Of a DNA stretch of 64,000 nucleotides, positions 11,371-26,300 are shown piece by piece. The first letter of the stretch is position 1. Each line of letters starts with the position of its first letter. This DNA is from Harmonia axyridis (taxonomy: Eukaryota > Arthropoda > Insecta > Coleoptera > Coccinellidae), in assembly GCF_914767665.1 (NCBI RefSeq), contig NC_059501.1:76730798-76794797 (forward strand), given 5' to 3'. Position numbers and translations under genes: made by a program. Under the pieces are notes generated by a model. That model did no database searches and was not told the origin of the DNA. It saw only the letters and a program-made list of their open reading frames with translations.

Positions 11371-14300
11371 GTGAGTCTTTTCGTTTTGATTTTTCACTTT
11401 TTGAGATTGGTGAGAATAAATATTTAATTGATTCAGTCCTTACTGGTGGAAAATCATATTGATTTGGTAAAAATTAAATGTAAACACTTACTAGTTTCCA
11501 CAGATTTGTGGAAAGTAGTAAGTGTTTACATTTATTTTTTACCAAAAGGTAAGAATAAAGTTAAATCTTGTATTCGTTTTTTGTCTATTCATTATTGAAC
11601 CTCGAGAAAATTAGTTTAATAATACATTAGAATGGGGAAACATATCTTTGGAATGGAAATGTAGATTTTCATTTCTTTGTGCTGAAAGATTGTTATAAAT
11701 TAGTGATATCTAATGGCGATGTACCTACTAAAATAAACCTAAGAATTTCACCGAAAAGAGAATATATCGAGCAGAAAAATGTTTTTGAATTCAGCCATTT
11801 ATACCACTACGAATTTCAACGTCAACATGCATGATTAATATTTTTTAATATGGTTTGAAATACGCGAAGTTAGTGAAACCAAAAGTTTCTCCTACAGTTT
11901 TTCCACCTCAGATTAGGTAACCTTTCCAAATATTGCAAACTTTTGGAATTACGATTTTACTAGCACAAATCACACCTGTTATAATTGGCTCAGATATCGA
12001 GGTAAATATACTGCGCGGAATCTAATACAGTAATTTATGCTTCTACTATATGTATACACTAGTCACTAGTGTTAAATGTAACATTTTTTTTCTACAAAAA
12101 TTACCATTTCCAAGTAAAAGAAATATAAAAGATGTATCATAAGTGATTGTGAATATTTCAATTACAGAAACTTTTGCAAAAAATAATAAGGTTCGAACGA
12201 AAACACCTAGATAAATTATGTGTTAAATAAAAGGTATTTAATTTAAAAATTATTTTTGCCCTGTAAACTAGAACTATTCTGCATATTATTATCATATTCG
12301 ACAAGAAGTGTAGTTATTATGAACTCTACTGAATTATGCTAAATAAACGTTTCTGGCTACAACCAGAGGCGTACGACAGGAGCAAGTCTCTAGTTGATCC
12401 TCCGCCACTGGTGGAATTGCAATTTTATCTCAAATTTTCGAATTTTCAATACTTTTCTAAATTGGCGTTATAACTGCAATCTAATTATATAAAACAACGG
12501 AATAATTAATACATATTAACATCATAATAATAGAGCAGCTCCATGTTAACCTTGAAATATCTCAGAAATAGTGAACTTATCGCTATAAATGAAGATTACA
12601 ATATTTACGTAGAAAGTAGTGGAGAATGGAAAAATTGTGTTGAAATTGCAATTCCGCAAGTGACGTAGAACTTGCCTCTTTCGTACGCCTCTGGTGCTAT
12701 CCAGAACGATTATTAAATTCATTTATTAAAGGTTTAGTACCTACACTTTCTGCCGAATATGGAAATAATACGTCAAAAAGTCTTAATGTACGGTGCACAA
12801 ATAAAATATTAATTTTGAAATTATATTGGCACCCTGTATGCAAGACAGGAGGCACATTTTATCTAAGTGATTTTAATGAAATCTTTATATTTTGTCCTCA
12901 AGATCATATGGTTAAAATTTTCTCAATTATTTATGATACACTCTAAATTAGTTGCTTTCATGCGATATAGCCTGTGCGATTGAATCATAAAACAATGAGA
13001 CTCAAAAGTGATTAGGTATACATTTTCACACTGCTTTCAAGAAGTGTGAAGTTTCACCTCTTCAAAGAAAAAATAATAGAATTCTCACATTTTTTCCGGA
13101 AATATGTATTTAACCAAATAACAAAATTTCAAGACTACAAAATTATTGTGTAGGATTTGCTCTTATCGCACCATCATAAATGTTTTCCACTTAATGATGT
13201 AATGCTATACATTCGTAGTGCTTCAGAAATGATCGTCTTTTTACTTACTTACTTGATTCCAAGATTTTTCGCCTGATGATTCATGGATTGCATTCTTAAG
13301 CTATAATTGGTATTGCAATTTCATATTAAATTTCATTTTCCTAATAAAACTTGCAGATGAATCGTTCGTATTGACATACAGTCTTGTCTAATATTCGAAA
13401 TGTGTTCGATGTAATTTAATGTAATTTTTTAAACTCGAAACCTTTAGGTCTAATAGTTTCCGAGTTATGAATTTTTGAAAAATTTTCGAATGAGATCAGA
13501 TATTCTGGTGCTTCTTTCATCCGACTATAAATTATGAAACTCTCAGTATTTTTTCCAAAAAGTTACTACTGAAAGGCTTCGACCTATCTCAGATACATAA
13601 GATTCAGAAAATTTAATATAGTATGATGACATGATATTGTTCTGAGTATTTCTATTCTTCATGAAATGTTTTACTTAATTGAGGATTGTTGTGAGAATTT
13701 TTACGTTAATGAAAGATTTGTTACTTACAAGAAAACGAATTCCCTTCAATTTGTCCCATTGTAGAAATTGAAAACACTTCAAATTTTATATTAAAGTCAT
13801 TATTTTCTTCTGTATTCTCTCAATTCGGTTTAATGAAACATTGTCATCGCTTCTGGGGTTATTCGATGAAAACCCAAATAAAATCTCCAAATATTCATAA
13901 CTCCGAAACTATTAAGGCTAGAATTTTGTAATTATCCCTGTATTGCACGTTTTTAATTTCATGATTATATAGATATGTCGACAAATTTTAGGAATTTTTT
14001 TTGTCTAATTCTATGATTTTCACCCTTTAGAATTGGGTTCCCGAGATAGAAGCTCTAAAATTAGATATAATATCTGCATGAAATTTGGACCATATATCGG
14101 TAGCTGTGTGGCATTATTCCTTTTTATTAATAGGTACCTACACCTAATCCATAAATTTCAAAGTCAAAAAGTTGAGGAATCAAATTGGATAAAGATATAT
14201 CTCGAAAATTCGACGATTTAAAAAATCAATCAAAACCGACGATACAGATACAGATACATTACAGAGTTTTGACCACAATAGTTTCGGAGCTATACTTTTT

Positions 14301-17300
14301 TGAAAAATTCAGTCAGAAACCCTTAAATCCAAGGTCAAACATCGAAACGTAATATTTAGTTTACATTTTTTCTATAAACGATTTGTAACAGTCTTTGATA
14401 CAGAAATGTACGTTAGTGTAAAAGTTTCAACGTTTTTTCATCGAATACATTGCTTAAAATGGAATTCCTTGACATGTTCGAATTCAGGACATATCCAAGT
14501 CGCATAATCATAAAAAATTATAATTGCACTTCGCAACATTCTCATGTGAAACTCAACGCCTCCAATATCTAATTCGAATATCATGAATATTTCCGAGCGA
14601 TCTCGACTAGAGTACACTTTTCCAGCAGTTTTATTTTAGCCTCACACTAACATGCGGCAGAAGAAAATCAATAAATCTACCGGATGTTGCCAGCAACGTT
14701 TTACAGATACTGCGACAAGAGTATAGACTGTCTCAGAACCGTATAAGTACTTGAATGCTTCAATTCAATTAAACTGAACATCTCAGTTCCCTTATACCTC
14801 AGCTGTAAACACACAAAACAGGCTACACCTATAATATCGGCTTTGAAACGCGGAGTGGTATGAGTTAGTAGGCAGTAGCATAGGTGATAAGACGTGTTCG
14901 TTCTCTTTGTTGAAAATGGAGAAGGTACAACTACCTTTCATTGAAAAGAAACCAACGATTTCGTTCTACAATTCAGCTGAAGATCAAGAGAATACTGACG
15001 ATCTGATGGAAAAGAGAAATGGTGAGTTACAGGACTACGCTATAATTCTTAGGATGGTATAGGTTATGTTTATCAACAATGTCAAGTCAACTAGGTAATG
15101 CGTGTCGTTATGTTTCGTGGAAATCATGAAAATGGAAAACCCTAGGAACCCTATTTGAAATTAACAGGGGTTTATTTCTATTGGTTGTGATGTATTCTTT
15201 GTTTGAACTGACTGTCAGCAAACGTTATTCTAGGTTGGAGATTTTCTTTGTTCGATAACAATGTTCTTATTCATCAATTTGAAATAAATAATTCAAAATT
15301 ATGTTATCGCAACAAGGAATATCGAGAAAAAATTCATTACATATCCAGAAAAACTCATTGAATCAATTGTATGCAAGTTGGTTTGAATTTGAACAAGAAC
15401 AATTTTTTAATAATTATCATTTCCAAGTAGACAAAATAAAATGTTATTAAGGTAATTAAAAATATTCAGAGAAAATTCATTTGATTCCCAAAAGAAGATT
15501 ATTTCTATTTCTATTGAATGAATCGTAGGCAAGTTGGTTTGAACATGAACAAAGGAATGATTATAGTTTGCTTTGTAATTCGAGATACTTTTTCTGGATC
15601 ATTCATTATCCAAATTATAATTACGTTATTTGAAGAGAAAATGGACTGAAATAAAATGAAAACATGTTGGTTGGAATATGCACAAAGGAATCATTATTGT
15701 TCAATTTATAATATCTCTAAAAAGATGTAAACATGAAGATGTACCTACTGTGAATGTTTGAATAAATTTGATTTGAATTCAAGATACTTTTTCTGGATCA
15801 TTCATTATCCAAATTATAATTTGAGTAAAAATGTTGAAAAGAAAATGGACTGAATGAAAATGTGTTGGTTGGATTTGAACAAAGGAAAGGTTATTCTTCA
15901 TTTTATAATATTACTCTCAAAAGTCGTAAACAAATTGCACTCTAAGATGCTTTTTCAGGATCATTCATTATCCAAATTATAATTTGAGTCGAAACGTTAT
16001 TTGAACAGCTAATAAACTCAATTAAAATGACAATTGTATATCAAAATGACAATTGTGTAATACAATAAAAGCAATCGAATAAAGTAGTTCAATATCACGA
16101 CTAAACTATTGTTCTGTATTTTTCCATCTAGAGATTCCACCAAAAAGAGTCGTTGTACTCTCAATAGCTGAAATAATTGTGTATCCAATACGAATATATT
16201 ATCTTAAAATAAATATCTCCTATTTGTTAAAGTACTTCAGTTTGATTTGAGCATTCAAAAGTGCTATTGTGAAGCCATAAAAAGATGGTTATCTCTTCAA
16301 TAGCCCAATTTCGGATCACCATTAAAAATCAATGAACGAAATATTTGTGATATGATATCATTCCATATTTGTTTGAGGTACAATTATAAAATTGATTGTT
16401 CAATATTTTTGTAAACGATTTTCAACGTTATCTGAAGGAATTGTTTCAATATTTATTATATATGCAAATCTTCAATATTAAATGCATTAAGGTACCTATT
16501 TTGAAATAAGTAAAACACTAGCTTGTTGTTAGGAGATTTCGAGCGCATCTTCATTCATGCGGCATCTATAGACATCACTGAATAATTGTGATGAAGTGTA
16601 ATTTATTACGTCATTTTAAAGGTTATTTTTATACAAATGATGAGTTATAATGTAAAGATCCTGAAATTTGACATGAAAATTCGAGTGAATATTTTTTCAA
16701 ACTAAATCTTATCCTAGTCCGAGTCTGTTGCCTTTTTTTCAATTTTCTGCTTGAATTGAATTTAATTGAATAGTTCTAGCGATGCGATCAATATGAAATT
16801 TTGCATCAAGCTTATACGCAATGTTAAATCGGTCGGATCTGATGTTGTCACTGATGTATTTTTTTTTTATATTCTATTTGAATATTCTATGGCTTACGGA
16901 ACCCCTTGTCGGATTTTGACCATTAAGGGGTTAACTGCGACATTCAAGATTCAAACCTACCCTGAAAATTTCGATTTGAATTTGAAAAACATATGCAATG
17001 ATAGAGCGATCTGTTAGGGGAACGACAGCTCAAAAAGACATGTTCTCATCGAAGGTTCAATTGAACTACCAAATCGCAAATTTTCAAAGAAAGTACTAGT
17101 ATAAGTATGTCATTAAATTATCAAGAATTGATCTTGATATTTCTAGAAGTGAAAATTTTTATTCCCATAAATTGGGTAATTTTACTTTTGCCAACACATA
17201 ATCTAATGAAAGCATTATTTTAAACGCATTTTCAAGAGTCAACTCCAGTGCACGTCACGAATTCACTATTGTGTTCTATCGATTGGACACGGTGGCCTCG

Positions 17301-20300
17301 AGGTGTCAATTTGTGTTTTGGAAAGAGAAAAATATCGATCGGGGTTATATCAGGGGATTACGGTGGTTGTCCGATAAGTTAAGCCCTATTCTATGGATTA
17401 TCTTCTGATAAATATTGTCATTTTCGACGAATTATGATTCAGTTTCAGCGATTCAGTCAATTTATTTCAATATGCAATTCAAAATTGTTCGATATTTGAA
17501 TTTTTTATTCAATGTTTTTAATGCAGAATGAAGCAAATTATAAAAATCAAACTCCGCGTGAGTATAGAGGAAAGTTATTTAACAACAACAAAATTTCGAC
17601 AATATCTTCTGGAGATTTCAAATCATTTATGGAGAAGTGCACACTTATTAAATATATTATACATTAGAAATTTGAAGGAGGGAAAATCTGAATAAAGAAA
17701 TCCAATCGAAGGAACATGAAAGCTTTTGTATTGCTCCATCTGGGCTGCTGGAAAAATATTTTCCAGATCCTTCTTGACTTGATGGATTAAAGGAAAGAAT
17801 CCACGTTAATAAATTGTACACATTTGGTGGATGCGCTAATGGCAAAAATTAAATTGAAGAATATTGCATCAACAAATTCGCTTTATTGGATTAAAAATTT
17901 ATCAGAATCACTAAAAATATTTATTTTTTTTGGACTTTCCTACTATACCCATATATACTACTCAATACTCAATTTATGTAGATGCTTAAAGCAGACTATT
18001 TGCATATTGAATTCAGTATTCACTTATGAATATAAATCCTTCTCATTGATTGAATTCTCCTCTACTTACTCCCGAAGATGTCAGGAATCAGGATATATCG
18101 ATTAAACCTATTCACTAGATTTTGATTATATTGAGTAGGTTCTTAAAAATTATACAATTTAGTATATTTAAACCTGGATCAAAAGGATAAACTTAATTCA
18201 CAACATAACTATAATTATCTCGATACATACAGTGCAATCACCGGTAACCATTGGCGTAGAAAAACAGTTTTCCTAGATGTTTTGATTATTTAATTCGATA
18301 TAAATCAAGTTTTGAGTATTGAAACAATATCAGTAGCGCTTGGTGTGTCTACTATAAATGAATATTTCTGAGAATGAGATAAATTGAAGCATTTTTCAGC
18401 ATTTTCAGACGTGCTATTAACCATTGTTTATCCAATTGTATATTGAATTTTGTTATTTTTGCTAAGTTTAATGTTTATGCGACTCTAACTGATACGACTC
18501 TATATGAAACTACTACGTCAGAAACCCGGCACAGCTCTATCTTCCCAGAGTGTTTTACATTAGGCTGACCAATGGCAATTGAGAATTATCTCCAGAGATT
18601 GAAGATTTAGATTACTTTAAAAGGGTTATGACGTAATCTGACAGTGCTGCGTCTCAATTTTTTTTCACATTGCATTTTGAAGGTGTTAGTATCACTCATT
18701 TGCTGTCGATTGAGCCATATTTATTCATAACCGAAAATCAACTGTTTCCAAGATTTTTGAGTTTTTGAAAAATTTCTCATCTTACTTCATTTTTCGTCAA
18801 TTTTTTCCACTCTGAACAAGTTTGATTTCAATTTTTAATTTTTTTCATTAGAAAAGGATATGATATGTATGAAAAGAGCAACACTATGCTGTATTAGATG
18901 TTGAATAAGAATTGGTATGATTCGAAAGTAGCTATGTGGTGAAAAGATTAGTATATTTGTATCTAATATAAATTTTCGTGCAACTTTCGAATTCCACAAT
19001 TTATTTATGACAAAATTATTTTGAAAACCTGCCAAATTACTTCTTCATTTCCTAAAAAAAGATTCTGTTAGAATGCAGGTACACTAGTTTTGTTTCAGCA
19101 GATTTTGATTTGAAGGGGAAAGAAGCAAAGTATTGAATTTAATATTTTTTTATTGCAATCACACTCAAAATTTCAGTAGAAAATATATTGATAAATTATG
19201 TTTGAAAGGACCTCCACGATTCCTTATACACGTGCCTTCTTTCTTATTTCTTCGGTTGTTACTTTCCGCCTTAAATTTACTGTCAATATTTTCGCTGCTT
19301 CGTCTATTCTAACGGTGTTAGATCCGGACTTCTCGCAGGCCACGAAAATAATCCAAAATAATCAAATTTAGTCAACATAGAAAACATTGACGAGAAATGA
19401 AGTAAGGTGAGAAATCATTTTTGTTTATCACCAAATATGGCTTAAACGACAGGAAATGCGTCATACTAAGACGTCCTCCAAGGTTCACGTCTAATTTGGA
19501 AACATCCTTTATCCTTTGAGAGAAATCAATAGATGTTTATTTGATTGTAAAGAGTAAGGTAAACTTTTTATGAAATTTTCTGTTAACAATTCGTAGTTTT
19601 TTAGCTGTATTTCCTCGACAACTTCACGAATTTCATCTTTAAGGTCTTGAATCGTTTGTGAAACATTTTCATAAACCTTATCTTTCAAGTGACTCCAACG
19701 AAAAGGCTCTAAAGAAAAAGTGTCAGATCATAAGATTTCGATGGCCAATGTTGATCACCTTGTCGAGAAATAATACGGACAGAAAGATGACATCTCCAAA
19801 AGTGTCAGCTGCCCTAATAGCGGGCTATTCAAAATGAAACCTCTATTGGAAAACCATTCAGTAAAAACTGATAATGAAACATGAAACCACCATTCTCGTG
19901 GAATTGAGTTTTTGATTCATTTTTTTCATTCCATATGACAACCATGAAAAGCGCATTTTAAATTTTCTGTATTTTTTTCACTTCAACTTACGATCTGCAG
20001 CAAGGCTTCTTTAACAGATCACGTACCATCTTTTTTGGGTTGGACACCTTGCTACGCCCATGATGTTTACCAAGAAAATTCACTGCTGCATTTCATTAGT
20101 CATTGCCGTAGAAAGAGATAGGTTACCTTAAAACGATCAGGTGCTTATTTGAAAATCCGAATCACTGATCCAACCTGACACGACAGTTTCCTGCGATTTC
20201 GCAGTAAAAACATAACGTGAATGTCGCGACAGGCAATACACTGTTCAAACATCGTGTATAATAATAAATAGGTATCTACGTAACGTCTTGATTTTTCCAA

Positions 20301-23300
20301 TTCTAAATTGGGAGTCGTTGTGCCGACGTTGAAGGAATCAAATGCTGTTGGCTTATTGAAAAATGTGCTCTAGAGGTGTTTATCTTGCTCCTGACGATGA
20401 TGACATTGTCCCTTTAGGATTTAGTGGGATTTATCTGCGAGTGGATTCTTTTATTGAGGATGATGCAGTCAGCATTCGATCAGGTATGTGGGGGTGCAGT
20501 TTTTTTGCCTGAAGTGTTCAGCTGAAATCGTTCGATTGCTGGAAGAATGTAGGTAATAATATTTTCTGTTAAATGGCGGATGCGCCAGGACATTCTGCAA
20601 AATTCGTTGATTTTTTGTGATAAATTACGAAATGAAAGAGTTCCACTGGGCACATGAAAGTTTTTTGCATCATGAACAAATTGCGATATTTTGCTAGGTT
20701 CTCTCCATGTCTTCCTTGAGTTTCCATACTGCATTCTTCAATTACAATATATGGGGTGTACCAAATTCGTTGTATAGTGAGGGGATCCCAGAATGCCTTT
20801 GAGCTAGAAAAAAATGAATGGCACATTTTTGAGAAAATTAATTAGGTGAAAAAAGCAACCTCGTAAATTCAACTGTTTTCGAACTATAAGGAAAATTGGA
20901 AAACGGCGTGAAATGAAAAGTTCTCATAACTTCTTATTGGTTCTCTTAAACGAAAACACCCTACAGGCATTTTTTCAGTAGAATCCATTGGTGTATTAAT
21001 TCATTTTTTATTATCATTAGTTTTGAAGTGATAATACAAACTTGTGTTTTTTCGACTAAAAACCACATTTCACATTCGAAGAACAACATTTATCAATCTG
21101 AAAATGTTGGAAAAATCTAACGGTGTTAAATCCGGACACCTTGGTGGCCACCGAATATTTTAATTATCTGAAGTTCGCAGATTATTATAGATCTGTGTGG
21201 AACTGAAACTTTTAATGATTTTTATAGTTTGATAAGAAATGTAAATATCATGATATATATTTTTGAGAAGGGGAAAATTAAGCGATTTTATTTGTTAAAG
21301 AAATTGTTATGGTTTCCATTTAAAAAACACAAGTTGGTAATATAAATTCAGAACTAACGGCAATAAAAAAAATCATTATAACAACAATAGATTTCGTTGA
21401 AAAAAAAAGCCTGTAAAATGTTTTTGTTTCAGGTTGATAGCACCAATAATTAAGAAGTTATGAGAACTTTTCATTTCACGTCATTTTCCAATTTTCTCTT
21501 AAAGCTCGAAAACAGTTGGATTTATGAGATTGCTTTCTTCACCGAATCAATTCTCTCAAAAATCGAGTCCGAAAATGTGCCATTCATTTTTTTCTAGCTC
21601 GAAGGGATTCTGAAAACCCCTCACTAAACAACGAATTTGGGACTAATTAGTGCACCCATAGTTCACTCTTTTCATTTGTTCACTAAAACGAAGTTCAAAT
21701 GAATCAACATAGTTTGCTGGAATGAACAACAGTTTATTTTAGTCGTTACATGAGAGTGTTTACTACCTACCTAAATTTGATATTTCAAAGTTTTCCTCAA
21801 AGAATGAGGTGATATTAGTTTGTTTCTACGATTTCACTACACCCATCTGAAGCATCGTATATATCTCAAATTATTTAGGGCTAGTATTGTGGAGTAGTCA
21901 ATACGATTTTGATTTTCGTCCATCTATTGTAACACCTCATTTAATGATTTTAATGCATAAGATGTCTGTTTAAATGGATTGACGGTCTCACTTGCAGTTG
22001 ACACGTTGACAGTTTTTCTCCTGAGATTTTAAGATATCGAAATACAAAACGTTTCTTTTACCTTTGCGATCTTGATTCTCTTTGTACTCTTCGTGCAATT
22101 TTTTTTGCTGTTCCTTCTGAAGAATCGAATATTTTTTCTCTTTGTTCAAAAAGCACCGATATAAAGCTTTTATGATTCTAGGGCATTCAGATGATCTTAG
22201 AGTTTCAATATTTCCTGGTCCCACGTAGATATAGCTGATCTTCTTCATAATATTATTAATATTCACACTCCTACTTCGAATTGCACAAAGGGTAGATTTA
22301 GCCACACCATATTTTTTTGCTAAAGCTGTCACTTCAAAGCCTTCATCTAACTGTTATAACTATATAACTTTTTTGACCAAGCTTTAAATGAAACCTCACC
22401 ATATTCATGCTTATTCGAAAACAAAATAACAATATGATACCGATTAACCAAGCGAATTTTAACAATTTTATCGTTCAATTTTTAGTGATGGCGTAATTTT
22501 CATATCTTCAATAGTGTCAGTTGCCTAGATTAGCGGGCTGTTCAAAATGAAACCTCTTATTGGAAAACTCTCCAAAAAGAGGCAGAAGAAGATCGTAGCA
22601 CTCCTGAAGAATAAAGACTTATTCAATGGATATATTCATTTATCTGAAATAGAATATTTAAAAAACAAATCTCACAATGAATAATATTCATCAAAATCAT
22701 CAGTTCTCGATATCTAATCAGAAATCAAGGTTATTCGAAGTGTTTTCTTCAACTACCGTGTTGTTTACCATGAATACTTCCTTTCAACTGATGAAACAGT
22801 CAACAAAGAATATCACGATATTGTAGCATTGTCGTAATGGTTCTTCAGTCTTTTTTCATTGAAAATTAGGGCAATCTAGCTTCTTGGTGACTTAGGCGTA
22901 GAACTTTGCTTCCACCTTTTTTTTTCCGAAATTCGAGGCTTTATTGTAAAAGAAAAACTGGTTATACATTTATGATTCAAAGTATTGTCCTTCGCTGGAC
23001 ACTTCTTTCTCCCAGCGTTCGAATCCGGCGATGAAAAAACTGGTCATCTATTGAAGCGATCCACAAACAGGTCCAATTTTTTACTTCTTCGTAAGACCGG
23101 AAGTGCTGGTCAGCCAGGCCTTGTCTCATTGATCGAAACAAGGGATAGTCCAAGGGAGCAACGTCTGGAGAATACGGCGGGTGGGTAGGACTTCACATTT
23201 CAACGTTTCCAAGTATGTTTTGACCACTTTCGCAACACGATCTCGAGCATTGTCATTCTGTAAAGTCACTTTATCATGTCTCTCGTTGTATTGCGGCAGT

Positions 23301-26300
23301 TTGTCTTGCATTGCTCGGCTCAAACGCATTAAGTTTGTTCGCAATTGCCTGCGTTTTTTCAGTCGGTTTTAACAACTCATAGTACACTAGGTCTAGCTGG
23401 TCCCACAAAATACTGAGCATGACCTTGGAACCGTGAATATTCGGTTTGTCCGTTGACGTGGAAGCATGGCCGGGGTATTCCCATGATTTTCTGCACTTGG
23501 GATTATCGTAATGAACCCATTCTTCGTCTCCAGTCACAATGCTAATGCGGAATACCTTCCGTCTTTGCCTTGCAAGCAGCTGTTCACAAGTAAACAAACA
23601 TCGTTCAACATCTCTCAGATTCAACTCGTACGGCACCCAATTTCCTTGTTTCTGAATCAATTAATCTTCAAATTAATTTCAATGAGATATGATAACTTCA
23701 AACTTATTATTATTATTCTCATGACTTCCAGGCGTTTTGAAATAGCTTGTTGCGTCACTCCTAATGATCCTGCCAATTCTTGTTGCGTTTGGCACGAGTC
23801 TTGATCAAGTAATGCCTCCTATTCTGCATCTTCGAAAACCTTCTATCTTCCACCCGTTCTTGAAGCGTTGAAATCACTCTCGGTGCGTTCTTTCACTAAT
23901 AGCGGTCTTACCATATGTATTTGAGAGCAGTCGATGAGCATCAGCCGTAGATTTCTTCATATTAAAGCGGAAAATTAAAACCACCCGCAAATGACGAGAG
24001 TTTGGGTCGTAAGCTCACATGTTTAATCGAGAATAACTTTATGATGCAGATGCAGACACAAATCGACTAATATTTCGGTGGTGTTATGTTTACAAATACC
24101 TAAACTTGTATGACATTACGATCTATTTATTTCTACTACCATTTACTGCTACAGTTATCTATTGCAAAACGGCGGAAATGAAGTTGTACACCTAATAATA
24201 CCTTTTTGAAGATTCATCTTTGCTATCGAAATAGGCTTCAACCAGGCAATTACTTCTTCAATAGAGCGAAATTTCTTTTTCTGCAGCATTTTGCAGAAGT
24301 CATTAATCACTGGGGTCCAGCTAGGTGGTCGAGCAGTTGGATTCGTTCAATTTGACTATTGATTTTTTTTTTTTTTTTGATAAGTATTTTTCTTTTGCAT
24401 TGAGATGGTATTTTTTCATTTCTGCACCCAATCGATCCAATAAGGTTATGTTATATTCAATGTTGATGGTTTTATCTTCATTAAGATAGTCAATGAACAA
24501 TATATATACCATGCACGTCCCAAAATATGGATGCAATAACTGTGCCAGCAGATGTTTGAGATTTTGGTGGCTTTGGACAGCTTTCATCGACTAATTTCTA
24601 CTCAGCTGATGCTCTGTCGCTCTCTTTGACTCAGGAGTTCAGTGATGATCCTATGTTTCTTCTATTACCACATATCGTCGCAAAAATCCGCAAAACTTCA
24701 ATTTACGATCGCTCAAATTCATTTCGTGGACATTTTTGATGTTTCCTGAAAAAACTGCCGAATTCGAGCCACCGGTTCAACATCGTCTTTTTCCTATACA
24801 AAAATGTTTTATCAATACACGAAATTGGTTTTGATACATTTTTTAAGCAACAAATGTAGAGTCACTCAACTTTCAATATTTCGATCCAGACTTAGCTGTA
24901 TATTACGAAATTTTGACATTCATCCTTTGAAGCTTGGTAGGTACGGTGAAGTTTTATGGTACTGGCAGTGCCATCTGTGCCTCAGGCCCTGAACTTCCAA
25001 GTGACGTGTTGTATGGTGTCTTCAAGGGTATGAATTGGTACTCAAAATTCCTGACGTCCCGTCACAACATTCCTAATGTTTTTTAGGCACATCGATATTC
25101 ATGTATTCATAAGAGTTTATTATAGGTAATCTTACTTCTGATTACTTTTTATCTAGTGTGCTCGTTCAATTCATTGAACTCGATAAAACCACCTACTTTC
25201 TCTTCATTCCAAATTCTTATTCGCATGCCTCAATAGTAAACAAAGCCTTTTCTGTCGATCAATTTAATATTTCACCAAACCGAACAGCCGTTATACCCAC
25301 ATAAACTCCTACTCCAATTCAATGGTATCCCATATCTCATGTTTGGCCTTATCGAAAAGTGAAATTAACGATTGCATTGAAATCAGGCCTAAATTGTGTA
25401 AAATGTTTTTTTTTCTCTGATGTCTTCTTCACTTACAAACAAACAGGTCAGTTTATGATAATCAATTCCATGTTTGTTTGATAATTCGTTACGTGTTTAT
25501 CAGGATCTACTGAAACTTCATATTTTGAATTCTTAATTGGCAGTTTGACTTTGAGAATAGCAGTGAACGTTTGTGACGTATAGTTGTATCGAGTAGTATG
25601 AGATTCGACTTTTACTGAACGATTTTTTGTGGATTTGTTGATAGCGGTAAACAGTTTCGGGAGGATAACTTTGGTTTTTGAAATGTGTGCGCAAAGAATG
25701 CCGCGGAAATACAAATTTTCTTTCGATAATAACTGTATAGACGATGACATACAGGAAGCCATCGATGAATATATAAAAGACAATGAAAAAAGCAACAGCA
25801 GTTTAGATGAGAGTAATGATAGTGAGTATGTTCCGTATGTCTGAACCATTACAAATATTTCTCTACTGTTTTCTTGGTTTTTTTGAGTATTTTACTTCAG
25901 AATAAAAGAACGAAACATTTCTACTTGGACTTTCATAAATTAGATTGAATACAATAAGAAAGCGTGGAAATCCCAGACAAGGTTTTTCATTTAGAATCTT
26001 GAGAAACCTTACCCAAAAATGCACAACTCAGAAACTATTCATTTTGAATCAATGCATTGTTGTTCAGTTTCTCTTAATTCAATTTTCAGAAAAATCTTCT
26101 AGTCCCTTGAAATTTTTACGGTTTACATTTTGGAATATTTTCAATGAAAAAATTGAATAAAAAAAACCGCCAAGAGTTCAACTGTAAGTCCTGGGTCTAA
26201 CAATTAAAAACAATTTTTTTCCTCAAAAAACTGATTCAATTTGACAATATAGTCAGTTTTAAGAGTGATACGTTCACTCCAATTCTCCTTTAATTTTCCA

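Noticed and set aside
15296..16010. CRISPR-like spaced repeats
   Set aside because: Repeat length, spacing and divergence are those of a eukaryotic intronic tandem array; no cas genes, and the genome is an insect's.
16766..18105. Small plus-strand open frames (16766-17017, 17824-18105)
   Set aside because: Low-complexity AT-rich translations without motifs or phase-correct donors to AMP deaminase.
21988..22332. Domesticated CENP-B/pogo-like gene
   Set aside because: Only the helix-turn-helix part is present, with unrelated sequence after it and no flanking exons; a transposon relic is simpler.
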